40,248 nucleotides of DNA, from NCBI GenBank assembly GCA_019347915.1, contig JAHWKL010000010.1:1-40248 (forward strand), read 5' to 3'. The translations under genes were made by a program, and so were the position numbers. Source of the stretch: Actinomycetota bacterium (GTDB taxonomy: Bacteria > Actinomycetota > Acidimicrobiia > Acidimicrobiales > CADCSY01). Below the pieces are notes generated by a model. It had not been told where the DNA came from. It saw only the letters and a list, made by a program, of their open reading frames with translations, and ran no database searches. Shown here piece after piece: positions 7,554 through 16,402 of this stretch (its first letter is position 1; each line of letters opens with the position of its first letter).

Positions 7554-8608
7554 GCCGCCACCGCCTGTCCGCTCAGCAGGTCGGCGAGCCGGGACACGGC
7601 GCCGATTGCTGGCGATGTCGGGCAGGCGTCGAGTGGCGCCAGGCCCTGGCGCTCGGCCTCGAGGACCTCGGGGTCGAAGGGGACCCGGACCACACCGGGC
7701 AAACCGGGGTGGTCGGGCTCGTCCCGGAAGCGGTTGGTCACGATCGTGGTCGGCGCATCGCCGACCAGCGGCAGCAGCCGGCGGGCGGTCATGGCCGAGA
7801 CCCACGCCGGTCCGACGACGACCAGGACCCGGTCGGCGAAGTCGTGGTAGCCCTCGAACGGGGTGGTGGGGCCCGCCTCCAGGTCCCCGACCACGTCCCA
7901 GCCGGGGTCGCCGAAGCCGAGGAGGAGCTCGCGCATGGCCGCCACGCTCCGCTTGGGGGCCTGCTTCTCGGGGCCCTCGATCTTGCCCACCGACAAGAAC
8001 CGGACCTCGTCGGGGGCGGGCATGGCCCAGCGCTCGACGGCCTCGGCCGGGACGATGTCGGACCGGAGGCGCCAGCCGTAGGGCGCCCCGGGGTGGGGCT
8101 CGACCGCCTCGGCCGGGAGCATGCCCGCCGCCGGCGGGAACCCCAGGCTGTAAGCGAGGCCAGGGTTGGTGTCGAGGTCAGCGGCCAGCACCCGGTGGCC
8201 CTGACGGGCCAGCAGCCGGGCCAGGGTGGCCGAGATGGTGGACTTGCCCGCTCCTCCCTTGCCCATCACCGCCACCCGCACGCCGGCGGTGCGGGCGGCG
8301 TCGCTCACCGCGGCGCGGTCGAGGCCGGTGAGCACCGCCTGCGCCTGGGTGCGCACGGCCTCGAGGTGGGCGACGTGGGCTTCGACCTCCTGGGCGCATC
8401 GCCGTGCGGGCCGCCGGCGGAAGCCGCGCAGGAAGCGGTTGGCTTGGCGCTCGGCCGCCAACCAGTGCCGCGCCGTCTCTGTGTGGTCACCGGCGGCCGA
8501 GGCGCGGGCTCCCTTGACCAGTTGCGCCATCGCCGCCGCCTGGCGAGCCAGCGAGTCCAGCAGCCAGTCGTCGCGGCCGGACCGCTCGTTGGTTCCCCTC
8601 GCACCCAT
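7550..8608 (-). CDS. MinD/ParA-like ATPase with N-terminal helical extension
   Basis: The 352-residue product has a roughly 105-residue helical, Arg/Ala/Glu-rich N-terminal part, then a CooC/MinD ATPase domain with deviant Walker A 'MGKGGAGKST' (residues 115-124), 'AADLDTNPGLAYSLG' and 'GDLEAG'. The domain aligns with its downstream neighbour: 'SVGKIEGPEKQAPKRS' here matches 'ATGKIERPTDACLCCG' there, so the metal-binding cysteines are absent from this copy. The pair reads as a divergent duplication, possibly forming a heterodimer in which one member binds metal. A TAGCGT box at 8619-8624 overlaps the stop of the DedA-like gene and could give an internal promoter. Confidence 0.78.
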   Translation of the reverse strand: MGARGTNERSGRDDWLLDSLARQAAAMAQLVKGARASAAGDHTETARHWLAAERQANRFLRGFRRRPARRCAQEVEAHVAHLEAVRTQAQAVLTGLDRAAVSDAARTAGVRVAVMGKGGAGKSTISATLARLLARQGHRVLAADLDTNPGLAYSLGFPPAAGMLPAEAVEPHPGAPYGWRLRSDIVPAEAVERWAMPAPDEVRFLSVGKIEGPEKQAPKRSVAAMRELLLGFGDPGWDVVGDLEAGPTTPFEGYHDFADRVLVVVGPAWVSAMTARRLLPLVGDAPTTIVTNRFRDEPDHPGLPGVVRVPFDPEVLEAERQGLAPLDACPTSPAIGAVSRLADLLSGQAVAA

Positions 8609-8621
8609 GTTGACGGGGACG

Positions 8622-9281
8622 CTAGTGGGGCTCTTTCCCTTCGGGCAACGGCACCCCGGGGCGCCGTTGCCGCCAGACGAGCCACAGCGCGGTGAACCCG
8701 AGGGACAGGGCCGTGAGGGGGACCACGTTGTCGGCCGAGAAGGCGAGCAGGAGCTCGATGGGACCGGCGAAGGTGTCCCCGAACCGGCGGAGCACCACGA
8801 TGGTGCCCAGCGTGCCGAGGATGTTCAGGGTCAGGAAGACCGCTGTGCGCATGCGGGAGATGCCGGCGAGCACGCACACCACGCCGCCGGGCGCCACCGC
8901 CACCAGCAGCCATCCCACACGGTGGAAGTGTCGCTGCACGGCCCGCAGGTAGGCGCCTCCTCCCACCTTGTCGTCGACCCAGGCGATGGCGTGGTCGCCG
9001 TACCAGCGGCCGAGGAGGAACAAGAACGGGTCCTCGAGCAGCCTGCGGCCCAGCCCCACCACGACGTAGGGCACCACGTCGATGGTGGTGGAGGTCAGGA
9101 CCAGGTGGCGGGTGGTGGCGTTGAGGGCGAGCAGCAGCAGGGGATGGCGCACCAGCAGCGTGGGTGCGAGGGCGTTGCCCACCACGGCCGAGGTGGCGAT
9201 CACGGCGAGACAGGCCCCCACCAACAGGAGCCGGCGCCGGTCCGGCCGCTCACGGGCGCCGGCCCCGGGGCGAGCTTCCAT
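8622..9281 (-). CDS. DedA/VTT-like membrane protein
   Basis: The 219-residue integral membrane protein has hydrophobic segments near residues 20-40, 46-75, 125-145, 150-170 and 180-205. The order '[19 protein letters not shown]', then a helix rich in basic and His residues ([12 protein letters not shown]), then '[16 protein letters not shown]' resembles DedA/SNARE-associated (VTT) proteins, a family linked to lipid-carrier flipping. ATG 9281 is chosen because a TACCGT box lies 7 bases upstream at 9289-9294; GTG 9287 is a weaker choice. It ends 13 bases before the ATPase gene, suggesting a four-gene operon running to the GT4 gene. Confidence 0.68.
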   Translation of the reverse strand: MEARPGAGARERPDRRRLLLVGACLAVIATSAVVGNALAPTLLVRHPLLLLALNATTRHLVLTSTTIDVVPYVVVGLGRRLLEDPFLFLLGRWYGDHAIAWVDDKVGGGAYLRAVQRHFHRVGWLLVAVAPGGVVCVLAGISRMRTAVFLTLNILGTLGTIVVLRRFGDTFAGPIELLLAFSADNVVPLTALSLGFTALWLVWRQRRPGVPLPEGKEPH

Positions 9282-9308
9282 CGCCACGACGGTACCGACG
9301 GCGCCGCC

Positions 9309-9337
9309 TTGTCATCGCCGTCGATCGGTGCCAGACT
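9309..9337 (+). promoter_or_regulatory. Promoter of the ilvB leader
   Basis: TTGTCA at 9309-9314 and CAGACT at 9332-9337 are separated by 17 bases. The predicted start point falls on or just before the leader ATG at 9345, so the leader would be translated from a leaderless message. The promoter is back to back with that of the DedA-like gene. Confidence 0.55.
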
Positions 9338-9344
9338 TGCGCCG

Positions 9345-9380
9345 ATGTCCGTCCGCCGCTCCCTCGTAGCCATCACGTAG
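9345..9380 (+). CDS. ilvB leader peptide (11 residues)
   Basis: ATG at 9345 opens an 11-codon frame, [11 protein letters not shown], closed by TAG at 9378-9380. The residues just before the stop are Leu-Val-Ala-Ile-Thr, i.e. the end products of the pathway plus the isoleucine precursor. The base after the stop begins a GC hairpin, and a terminator follows. This is the layout of a transcription attenuator, as established for ilvBNC in Corynebacterium glutamicum. Its role as a ribosome-stalling peptide is inferred from sequence; it is too short to have another likely function. Confidence 0.75.
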   Translation: MSVRRSLVAIT

Positions 9381-9442
9381 CGCACGCCGCGATCTCCGCG
9401 CGTGCGCCCACGACCTCCCGGCCGGGAGGTCGTTCCAGTTTT
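9381..9442 (+). promoter_or_regulatory. ilvB attenuator: hairpin plus intrinsic terminator
   Basis: The first hairpin pairs CGCACGC (9381-9387) with GCGTGCG (9400-9406) and starts at the base after the leader stop codon. A perfect 24-base palindrome follows at 9410-9433 (12 bp per arm, from ACGACCTCC to GGAGGTCGT), then a short T run (GTTTTC at 9438-9443). CGTG (9401-9404) could instead pair with CACG (9409-9412), which would disturb both hairpins and might act as a weak antiterminator. The ilvB ribosome site follows at about 9467-9472. Confidence 0.75.
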
Positions 9443-9475
9443 CCGCCACCGTCCACCCGAGAGCCCAGGAGCACC

Positions 9476-11215
9476 ATGAAGCTGACCGGAGCCCAAGCCC
9501 TGATCAAGAGCCTGGAGATGGAAGGGGTCGAGGTCATGTTCGGCCTGCCCGGCGGGGCGATCCTCCCCGTCTACGACCCCATCATCGACAGCTCCATCCG
9601 CCACGTCCTGGTTCGCCACGAGCAAGGTGCCGGTCACATGGCCGAGGGTTACGCCCACGTGACCGGGCGCCCCGGCGTGGCCATGGTCACCAGCGGTCCT
9701 GCCGCCACCAACATCGTCACGCCGCTGGCCGACGCGTACATGGACTCGATCCCGCTGGTGGTCATCACCGGGCAGGTGCCGTACTCGTCCATCGGCTCGG
9801 ACGCCTTCCAGGAGGCCGACACCACGGGGATCACCATGTCGGTGACCAAGCACAACTGGCTGGTCACCAAGGCCGCCGACATCCCTGAGATCGTCAAGGA
9901 GGCGTTCCACATCGCCAGCACCGGGCGGCCCGGGCCCGTCCTGATCGACGTGCCCAAGGACGTCAGCAACCAGATGATGGACTGGTACTGGCCCGAGTCG
10001 GTCGACCTCCCCGGCTACAAGCCCAGCTCCAAGGGCCACCCCCGGATGATCAAGGAGGCGGCCCGGTACCTGCTCGAGGCACGCCGGCCGGTCATCTACG
10101 CCGGCGGCGGCATCCTCAAGGCTCGGGCCGCCGAGACCCTGCGGGAGCTGGCCGAGCTCACCGGGATCCACGTGGTCACCACCCTCATGGCCCGCGGCGC
10201 CTTCCCCGACGACCACCCGTTGTGCCTGGGCATGCCGGGCATGCACGGCAACTACACCGCTGTCACCGCCATGCAGGAGGCCGACCTGCTCGTCGCCCTG
10301 GGCTCCCGCTTCGACGACCGGGTGACCGGCAAGGTGGACGGCTTCGCCCCGGAGGCCAAGATCGTCCACGTCGACATCGACCCCGCCGAGCTGGGCAAGG
10401 TCCGCCGTGCGGACGTGCCCATCGTGGGCGACTGCCGGCTGGTCATCGAGGAGCTGGTCCAAGCGGTGCGGGCCCTCATGAGCGGGGGCGTCCAGCCTCC
10501 CGATCGCAGCCCGTGGGACGCCACCATCCGAGGTTGGCAGGAGCGGTACCCCCTTGCCTACGAACCCTCGGCCGAGGGCAACGCCCTCAAGCCGCAGATG
10601 GTGCTCGAGCACCTGCGCGACTCCACCCCCGACGACACCATCGTGGTCTCCGGGGTGGGTCAGCACCAGATGTGGGCGAGCCAGTACTGGCGCTTCAACC
10701 ATCCCTACACGTGGGTCAACTCCGGCGGCCTCGGCACCATGGGCTTCGCCGTGCCGGCGGCCATCGGCGCCAAGGTGGGTCGTCCCGACCGGATGGTGTG
10801 GGCGGTCGACGGCGACGGGTGCTTCCAGATGACGGCCCAGGAGCTGGTCACCGCCACCGCCGAGCGCATCCCGATCAAGGTGGCCATCCTCAACAACGCC
10901 TACTTGGGCATGGTCCGCCAGTGGCAGGAGATGTTCTACGACGAGCGCTATTCCGAGGTGTACCTCTCGCCCGATCTGCCCGACTACGTGAAGTGGGCCG
11001 AGGCCATGGGATGCGTGGGGCTGCGGGCCGAGACGCCCGAGGACATCCAGCCGGTGATCGACAAGGCCAACGCCATCAACGACCGGCCGGTGGTGATCGA
11101 CTTCCGCACCGACAGCCAGGAGAAGGTCTATCCGATGGTGCCGGCCGGGCAGTCCAACGACGCCATCGTGGTGCCTCCCTTCCAGGAGGGCCGGCACGGC
11201 GAGGGCGGGCACTGA
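9476..11215 (+). CDS. ilvB: Acetolactate synthase large (catalytic) subunit
   Basis: The 579-residue ThDP enzyme condenses two pyruvates to acetolactate, or pyruvate with 2-oxobutyrate to acetohydroxybutyrate: the first common step of valine/leucine and isoleucine synthesis. The N-terminal Pyr domain has '[14 protein letters not shown]' and the catalytic Glu in '[14 protein letters not shown]'. The central FAD-related domain spans roughly residues 195-335. The C-terminal PP domain has the ThDP motif from '[13 protein letters not shown]' to 'ILNN'. ATG 9476 follows an AGGAG site. The stop overlaps the ilvN start by one base (TGATG). Expression is probably controlled by the leader and attenuator at 9345-9442. 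Confidence 0.97.
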   Translation: MKLTGAQALIKSLEMEGVEVMFGLPGGAILPVYDPIIDSSIRHVLVRHEQGAGHMAEGYAHVTGRPGVAMVTSGPAATNIVTPLADAYMDSIPLVVITGQVPYSSIGSDAFQEADTTGITMSVTKHNWLVTKAADIPEIVKEAFHIASTGRPGPVLIDVPKDVSNQMMDWYWPESVDLPGYKPSSKGHPRMIKEAARYLLEARRPVIYAGGGILKARAAETLRELAELTGIHVVTTLMARGAFPDDHPLCLGMPGMHGNYTAVTAMQEADLLVALGSRFDDRVTGKVDGFAPEAKIVHVDIDPAELGKVRRADVPIVGDCRLVIEELVQAVRALMSGGVQPPDRSPWDATIRGWQERYPLAYEPSAEGNALKPQMVLEHLRDSTPDDTIVVSGVGQHQMWASQYWRFNHPYTWVNSGGLGTMGFAVPAAIGAKVGRPDRMVWAVDGDGCFQMTAQELVTATAERIPIKVAILNNAYLGMVRQWQEMFYDERYSEVYLSPDLPDYVKWAEAMGCVGLRAETPEDIQPVIDKANAINDRPVVIDFRTDSQEKVYPMVPAGQSNDAIVVPPFQEGRHGEGGH

Positions 11216-11733
11216 TGGGCGGCAAGCAGCACATCCTCTCCGTCCTGGTCGAGAACAAGGCCGGCGTGCTCGCCCGCGTGGCCAGCCTCTTCGCCCGCCG
11301 CGGCTTCAACATCTACTCCCTGGCGGTGGCGCCCACCGACGACGAGCGCTTCAGTCGCATCACCGTGGTCGTCGACGTGGAGGCCACGCCGCTCGAGCAG
11401 ATCACCAAGCAGCTGTTCAAGCTGGTGAACGTGGTGAAGATCAGCGAGCTCGAACCTGCGGCCTCGGTCGAGCGGGAGCTGCTGCTGTGCACGGTCCGGG
11501 CCGATCCGGCCGTGCGCGGGCAGGTCATCGAGCTGGTGCAGATCTTCGAGGGTCGCATCCTGGCTGTGGGCACCGACGTGCTCACGGTGTCGCTCGAAGG
11601 CCACCCCGGCAAGGTCGACGATTTCGAGGAGCTGATCCGCACCTATGGCATCGTCGACCTCCAGCGCACGGGGCGGGTGGCCCTCCCCAAGCTGGTCCGC
11701 CGCCCGCCGACCAAGGCGTTGCGGGTGAGCTGA
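11215..11733 (+). CDS. ilvN: Acetolactate synthase small (regulatory) subunit
   Basis: The 172-residue protein begins with an ACT domain (about residues 5-80) with 'VENKAGVLARVASLFARRGFNI', the valine-sensing site of this family, followed by the C-terminal acetolactate-synthase small-subunit domain. It binds IlvB, raises its activity and gives feedback inhibition by branched-chain amino acids. Length fits the family (about 160-175). Its ATG shares one base with the ilvB stop, so the two subunits should be made in coupled amounts. ilvC follows 36 bases downstream. Confidence 0.97.
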   Translation: MGGKQHILSVLVENKAGVLARVASLFARRGFNIYSLAVAPTDDERFSRITVVVDVEATPLEQITKQLFKLVNVVKISELEPAASVERELLLCTVRADPAVRGQVIELVQIFEGRILAVGTDVLTVSLEGHPGKVDDFEELIRTYGIVDLQRTGRVALPKLVRRPPTKALRVS

Positions 11734-11769
11734 ACGCTCCCCACCACCACGATCTGAAAGGACGCCCCC

Positions 11770-12798
11770 ATGGCAGCAAAGGTCTTCTACGACGCCGACG
11801 CGGATCCGGAGCTCATCCGCGCCCGGCGGGTCGCGGTGATCGGCTACGGCTCGCAGGGCCACGCCCACGCCCTCAACCTGGCCGACGCCGGCGTCGACGT
11901 GCGGGTGGGCCTGCGCCCGGACTCGTCCTCGCGGGCCAAGGCGGAGGCGGCGGGACTGCCCGTGGCCGACGTCGACGCCGCGGTGGCCGAGGCCGACGTG
12001 GTCATGATGCTGTTGCCCGACACCGAGCAACGAGCGGTGTACGAGGCGTCCGTCGCCCCCCACCTGGCCGAGGGCGACGCCCTGCTCTTCGCCCACGGCT
12101 TCAACATCCGCTTCGACCAGATCACTCCGCCCGCCGGCGTCGACGTGGCCATGGTGGCGCCCAAGGGCCCCGGCCACTTGGTCCGGCGCACCTACACCGA
12201 GGGAGGCGGGGTGCCGTGCCTGATCGCTGTGGCCCAGGACGCCTCGGGGCGTGCCCGCGACCTGGCGCTGTCCTACGCCTCGGCCATCGGCGGCGGCCGG
12301 GCGGGCGTGTTGGAGACGACCTTCGAGGAGGAGACCGAGACCGACCTGTTCGGCGAGCAGGTCGTGCTGTGCGGGGGGCTCACCGCCCTCGTCCAGGCCA
12401 GCTTCGAGACCCTCGTCGAGGCCGGGTACCAGCCGGAGTCGGCGTACTTCGAGTGCCTCCACGAGCTCAAGCTCATCGTCGACCTCATGTACGAGCAGGG
12501 CATCACCGGGATGCGCTACTCGATCTCCGACACCGCCGAGTACGGCGACCTGACTCGGGGGCCACGCATCGTCGACGAACGAGCCAAGGAGGAGATGCGC
12601 CGGGTGCTCGGCGAGATCCGTGACGGATCGTTCGCCGAGGAGTGGATCGCCGAGAGCCGCGGCGGCCGGCAGCGGTTCAACCAGCTGCGGGAGCAGGGTG
12701 CCAGCCACCAGATCGAACGGGTGGGAGAGCGGCTCCGCGACATGATGCCGTTCGTGTCCGGCGGTCGGCAGCGGGTCCAGGACGTCTCCGGGGGCTGA
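11770..12798 (+). CDS. ilvC: Ketol-acid reductoisomerase (class I)
   Basis: The 342-residue enzyme isomerises and reduces acetolactate (or acetohydroxybutyrate) with NADPH and Mg2+ to the dihydroxy acids of valine and isoleucine synthesis. The Rossmann motif '[15 protein letters not shown]' starts near residue 19. Metal ligands lie in '[12 protein letters not shown]' and in the later '[19 protein letters not shown]' helix. Length matches the short class I form. ATG 11770 is preceded by GAAAGGA. It is the third gene of ilvBNC; dihydroxy-acid dehydratase (ilvD) is not in the window. Confidence 0.97.
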   Translation: MAAKVFYDADADPELIRARRVAVIGYGSQGHAHALNLADAGVDVRVGLRPDSSSRAKAEAAGLPVADVDAAVAEADVVMMLLPDTEQRAVYEASVAPHLAEGDALLFAHGFNIRFDQITPPAGVDVAMVAPKGPGHLVRRTYTEGGGVPCLIAVAQDASGRARDLALSYASAIGGGRAGVLETTFEEETETDLFGEQVVLCGGLTALVQASFETLVEAGYQPESAYFECLHELKLIVDLMYEQGITGMRYSISDTAEYGDLTRGPRIVDERAKEEMRRVLGEIRDGSFAEEWIAESRGGRQRFNQLREQGASHQIERVGERLRDMMPFVSGGRQRVQDVSGG

Positions 12799-12833
12799 TT
12801 CCCGGGCGAGCGAGGCGGCATCGACGCGAGCGG

Positions 12834-12839
12834 TAGCCT
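12834..12839 (+). promoter_or_regulatory. -10 box (TAGCCT) of the phosphatase/kinase gene
   Basis: TAGCCT lies 7 bases before the ATG at 12847, with no ribosome-site sequence between them, so a leaderless message is likely. It indicates that the signalling pair has its own promoter downstream of ilvC. Confidence 0.5.
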
Positions 12840-12846
12840 CAGCCCG

Positions 12847-14463
12847 ATGAGGGCGAGGCGACGGCGACGCCCGGATGTCGCCGACCGGGGGCACTGGTCC
12901 GCGGCCGCGCTCGACGCCGCCGCCGACGGGATCCTCGCCATTGACGAGCACGGGCGCATCACTCGGGCCAACGCCGCTGCCGGACGGCTCCTCGGTCGTC
13001 CGGTCGACGAGCTGGTGGGCGCCGACGCCCATGAGGCGTTGCCGTTGCTCGGCGGCGACGGCGAGCTGTACCCGCGCTCGCGATCACCCGTCCGAGGCTG
13101 CTTCGACGCGGATGCCGCTCCTCGCACGCAGCCGGAGCTGATCCTCCGTCCCGGAGGGCCTGCTCTCGGGGTCGAGCTGTTCACCGCGCCGGTGCGCGAC
13201 GGGCGGCGGACGGTCGGTGGGCTGGTCTCGTTCCGCCCGGTGACGTCGCCGGCCGGCCACGACTACAGCGACGAGGTGCTGCGCATCACCGAGCGCGAGC
13301 GGGCCCAGCGCGAGTTCCTCCAGCAGCTGCAGGAAGCGGTGAGGCCGCGGGAGCCGGTGGTCGACAACGTCGACCTCGGTGTGCATTACCTCCCTGCCGA
13401 TCCCAACGCCCCTTCCGGCGGTGACCTCTACGACTGGCAGCTGCTGCCCGACGGTGACCTGCACATCGTGGTGGTCGACGTGATCGGCAGTGGCGTGAGC
13501 GCCACCAAGGACGCCTTGGCCGTCGTGCACGCCGTACGGGTGCTGGCGCTCGAGGGATGCCCGATCGACCAACTCGTGGCTCGGGCCGACACGCTGCTCG
13601 TCGGAGGCCATCCCGGACTGGTCGCCACCCTGCTGATCGCCCGCTACACGCCGTCGACGGGGCGGATGGTGGTGGCGGGGGGCGGCCATCCCCCGATGCT
13701 CGTCGTCTCTGCCGACGGTGAGGTGCGGGAGGTGGTGGCGCCCGGCATCGCCGTGGGCTGGCCGGGGGCGGGCAGCTTCGAGGTGGCCGAGATCGAGCTC
13801 GACCGCTCCGAGATGGCCCTGTTCTACACCGACGGCCTCATCGAGGCCCGCAGGGACATCCTGGCCGGCCTGTCCGACCTCAAGGCGGCGGTGGCCGAGA
13901 CGGCGACCTACCCGGCCCGCCACCTGCCGCGTGTGCTCGTGGAGCGAGCGCTCGAGGGCGCCGAGCGGCGGGACGACACGCTGGCGCTCGTCCTGCGCCG
14001 ACGGGCGGCGCCGGCGGGCCCTCCTGCCCGGCTGCTCGACCGTTTCGATCACCGCTTCTCGCCCCACCTGGCGGCGGTGCCGGTGGCCCGCCACCTGTTC
14101 GACGAATGGCTCAGCCAGCAGGGTGTCGAGGACGTCGAGCGGCAGGACCTGCAGGTGGTGGTGTCCGAGCTGTGCACCAACGCCGTGCGCAGCGCCGGCG
14201 GCAGGCGGAGCAGCCTGCGCCTGCGGGCCCGACCGGACGCCGACGCCCTCGTCATCGAGGTGGACGACGACGGGGCCGGCTTCGACGTGGCCCTGCCCTC
14301 GGTCGACGACGTGCCACCGGTCGAGAAGCTCTCGGGGCGGGGGCTGTTCATCGTGCAGTCACTCGTCGACCAGTTCGACGTCTCGCACACCGAGACGGGC
14401 ACCACCGTCCGCTGCACCAAGCGCCACCTGTTCGCCACCCCGGTGGCACGGGCGGCCCGGTGA
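12847..14463 (+). CDS. PAS - PP2C (SpoIIE-type) phosphatase - HATPase fusion
   Basis: The 538-residue protein has three parts. A PAS-like sensor (about residues 17-130) begins 'ALDAAADGILAIDEHGRI'. A SpoIIE/RsbU-type PP2C phosphatase (about 165-385) shows 'GGDLYDW', 'VVDVIGSGVSA', 'YTDGLIEARR' and 'RRDDTLALVL', which supply the metal-binding aspartates. An RsbW-type ATPase/kinase (about 395-530) has the N-box 'VVSELCTNAVRSAG' and 'DDGAGFD…GRGLFIVQSLVD'. Such proteins control STAS anti-anti-sigma factors by phosphorylation state; here both opposing activities sit on one chain. No signal peptide or membrane segment is seen. The stop overlaps the downstream STAS gene, its likely substrate. Confidence 0.9.
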   Translation: MRARRRRRPDVADRGHWSAAALDAAADGILAIDEHGRITRANAAAGRLLGRPVDELVGADAHEALPLLGGDGELYPRSRSPVRGCFDADAAPRTQPELILRPGGPALGVELFTAPVRDGRRTVGGLVSFRPVTSPAGHDYSDEVLRITERERAQREFLQQLQEAVRPREPVVDNVDLGVHYLPADPNAPSGGDLYDWQLLPDGDLHIVVVDVIGSGVSATKDALAVVHAVRVLALEGCPIDQLVARADTLLVGGHPGLVATLLIARYTPSTGRMVVAGGGHPPMLVVSADGEVREVVAPGIAVGWPGAGSFEVAEIELDRSEMALFYTDGLIEARRDILAGLSDLKAAVAETATYPARHLPRVLVERALEGAERRDDTLALVLRRRAAPAGPPARLLDRFDHRFSPHLAAVPVARHLFDEWLSQQGVEDVERQDLQVVVSELCTNAVRSAGGRRSSLRLRARPDADALVIEVDDDGAGFDVALPSVDDVPPVEKLSGRGLFIVQSLVDQFDVSHTETGTTVRCTKRHLFATPVARAAR

Positions 14464-14786
14464 GCGGCCCCGCGGGCTCCAGCTTCTCGTTCGAGGCCAC
14501 CGCCGACGGCGCCCGGACGTTGGTGTCGCTGGAGGGCGAGATCGACGCCTACACCTCTCCCCGGCTGACCCAGGGGTTCGGTGAGCTCGGCGACGTGGCC
14601 GGGCGACACGTGGTCGTCGACCTGGCCGGAGTCGGCTTCGTCGACTCAGCCGGGTTGTCGGCGCTGGTCGCCAGCCTCCAGGCGTTGCGCGAGGACGGCG
14701 CCGCCGTGTCGCTCCGCTCCGCCAGTCGCCAGCTCGCCAAGCTGTTCGAGATCACCGGGCTGAGCCGGATGTTCTCGATGGAGTAA
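14460..14786 (+). CDS. STAS-domain anti-sigma factor antagonist
   Basis: The 108-residue single STAS domain contains 'DLAGVGFVDSAGLSALV', with Ser63 in the position that RsbV/SpoIIAA proteins use for reversible phosphorylation. The GTG start lies in a GTGA overlap with the preceding stop, so the two proteins are probably made together. The upstream fusion protein would both phosphorylate and dephosphorylate Ser63. No sigma factor gene lies nearby, so the final target is unknown. The next 377 bases hold no gene. Confidence 0.92.
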   Translation: MSGPAGSSFSFEATADGARTLVSLEGEIDAYTSPRLTQGFGELGDVAGRHVVVDLAGVGFVDSAGLSALVASLQALREDGAAVSLRSASRQLAKLFEITGLSRMFSME

Positions 14787-15163
14787 GCACAGGCTCGCTG
14801 CGCTCGCCGGAAAGGCAGGGTGCCGCCTTCGGCGGCGCTGTCCTCCGCTCCGTCAGGGCAAGCCTCGCTGCGCTCGGCGCCCTGGCGGGCCCGCTCGGCA
14901 TGCGCGTTGCGTTGTACGCGGTGGGTGCACCTCGTCGTCGCGAATGCTGAGCGGGCGGTTCCGCCTGCCCGTTGCTCGCCCCCAGGTGCCGCCGCCCTTG
15001 GCGGCGCAATGCGCCGTAGGCGCTGTCCGCCTTCGGCGGCGCTGTCCGCCTTCGGCGGCGCTGTCCTCCGCTCCGCCAGGGCAAGCCTCGCTGCGCTCGG
15101 CGCCCTGGCGCCGAAAATGCGCCGGAGGCGCTGCGCTTTTGCTCCGCCGAAGGCGGAGGGTGG
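14787..15163. repeat. Gene-free repeat island
   Basis: No supported gene lies in these 377 bases. A 48-base direct repeat with one mismatch occurs at 14840-14887 and 15063-15110. A 19-base unit, GCTGTCCGCCTTCGGCGGC, occurs in tandem at 15022-15040 and 15041-15059, with related sequence near 14821-14840. Many parts are self-complementary (GCCGCCTTCGGCGGC, CCTCGCTGCGCTCGG), and the right end has a large dyad around GCTCCGCCGAAGGCGGAG just beyond the serC stop. The genes on both sides converge here, so folded RNA ends or transcription termination are possible roles. Confidence 0.8.
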
Positions 15164-16306
15164 TCAGCCCGACAGGGCTGAGGCGATGTGGTCGATGCAG
15201 GCGGTGAGGGCCTCGACGTCGTCGGGGTCGACGGCGGGGTACATGCCCACTCGTACCTGGTTGCGGCCCAGCTTGCGGTAGCTGTCGGTGTCGACCACGC
15301 CGTTGGCCCGCAGGACGGCGCACACGGTGGTGGCGTCGACGGTCGGGTCGAGGTCGATGGTGCCCACGACGGTGCTGCGCTGGGCGGGGTCGGCCACGAA
15401 GGGCCGGGCGTAGTCGCTGGTGGCGGCCCACGAGTACAGGATCGTCGAGGAGCGCCGGCAGCGGTCGGCCGCCCAGTCCAGGCCCCCGTTGCCGTTCAGC
15501 CAGCGCAGCTGCTCGTCGAGCAGGAACAGCGTGGCCAGCGCCGGGGTGTTGAGGGTCTGGTCCTTGCGGCTGTTGTCGATGGCGGCGCCGAGGTCGAGCG
15601 TGGGGGGCGTCCACCGCCCGGAGGCGGCCACCTGCTCGACCCGCGCCAGGGCCGCCGGAGAGCAGGCGGCCAGCCACAGCCCCCCGTCGCTGGCCAGCGC
15701 CTTCTGCGGCGAGAAGTAGTACACGTCGACCTCGAGGGGATCGAACAGCACGGCCCCGGCCGCCGAGGTGGCGTCGACCGCCACCAGTCCCGTCTCCGGC
15801 GACACCCCGTCGGGCCGACGTGGCGTGGCGGCCACGCCGGTCGAGGTCTCGTTCTGGGTGAGGGCGTAGAGGTCGACGTCGGGGTCGGGCCTAACCTGGG
15901 GATGGGTCCCGAGGGGCGAGGTGATCACCTGCGGTGCCTCCAGGTGGGGGGCGTCGGTCACCGCGCTGGCGAACTTGGAGGAGAACTCCCCGAAGCTGAG
16001 GTGCTGGCTGCGCCGGGAGATGAGCCCGAACAGGGCCACGTCCCAGAAGACGGTGGCGCCGCCGTTGCCGAGCACGACCTCGTAGCCGTCCGGCAGTCGG
16101 AGAAGGTCGGCCAGGCCCCGGCGGACCGACGCCACCACCTGCTTCACCGGCGCCTGGCGGTGGCTGGTCCCCATCCAGGTGGTGCCCACCGAGGCGAGGG
16201 CGGCCAAGGCCTCCGGGCGGACCTTGGACGGTCCCGACCCGAAGCGTCCGTCGGAGGGCAGCAGGTCGGCGGGGATGCGGATGGCGGGCACGGTCGCGGA
16301 AGTCAC
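15164..16306 (-). CDS. serC: Phosphoserine aminotransferase
   Basis: The 380-residue PLP enzyme of the actinobacterial SerC type converts 3-phosphohydroxypyruvate to phosphoserine, the second serine step. It begins '[27 protein letters not shown]'-like, and its PLP-binding lysine is Lys202 in '[14 protein letters not shown]'. The C-terminal part has '[17 protein letters not shown]'. GTG 16306 is supported by a CATAGT box at 16313-16318, 6 bases upstream on this strand. It is divergent from the aminotransferase at 16403; serA lies 2.8 kb away on the other strand. No serB phosphatase is visible in the window. Confidence 0.95.
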   Translation of the reverse strand: MTSATVPAIRIPADLLPSDGRFGSGPSKVRPEALAALASVGTTWMGTSHRQAPVKQVVASVRRGLADLLRLPDGYEVVLGNGGATVFWDVALFGLISRRSQHLSFGEFSSKFASAVTDAPHLEAPQVITSPLGTHPQVRPDPDVDLYALTQNETSTGVAATPRRPDGVSPETGLVAVDATSAAGAVLFDPLEVDVYYFSPQKALASDGGLWLAACSPAALARVEQVAASGRWTPPTLDLGAAIDNSRKDQTLNTPALATLFLLDEQLRWLNGNGGLDWAADRCRRSSTILYSWAATSDYARPFVADPAQRSTVVGTIDLDPTVDATTVCAVLRANGVVDTDSYRKLGRNQVRVGMYPAVDPDDVEALTACIDHIASALSG

Positions 16307-16402
16307 GCCGCCACTATGGCCGCCGGCGCGAGGAATCCCGCCATCCGACGGCCTCGGGGAACGAGGCTGACAGTGGCCGCCGATGCGGTCAGTATGGCGA
16401 CC

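Noticed and set aside
8619-8624. Separate leaderless promoter for the 352-residue ATPase gene
   Set aside because: TAGCGT is present but 10 bases from the ATG rather than 6-8, and it overlaps the upstream stop codon; operon read-through from the DedA-like gene is as likely, so it is mentioned only under the gene.
9200-11212. 670-residue minus-strand open frame across ilvB
   Set aside because: It mirrors the ilvB codon pattern and is full of Val/Asp/Gly/His strings with no domain motif, while ilvB on the plus strand has every family landmark.
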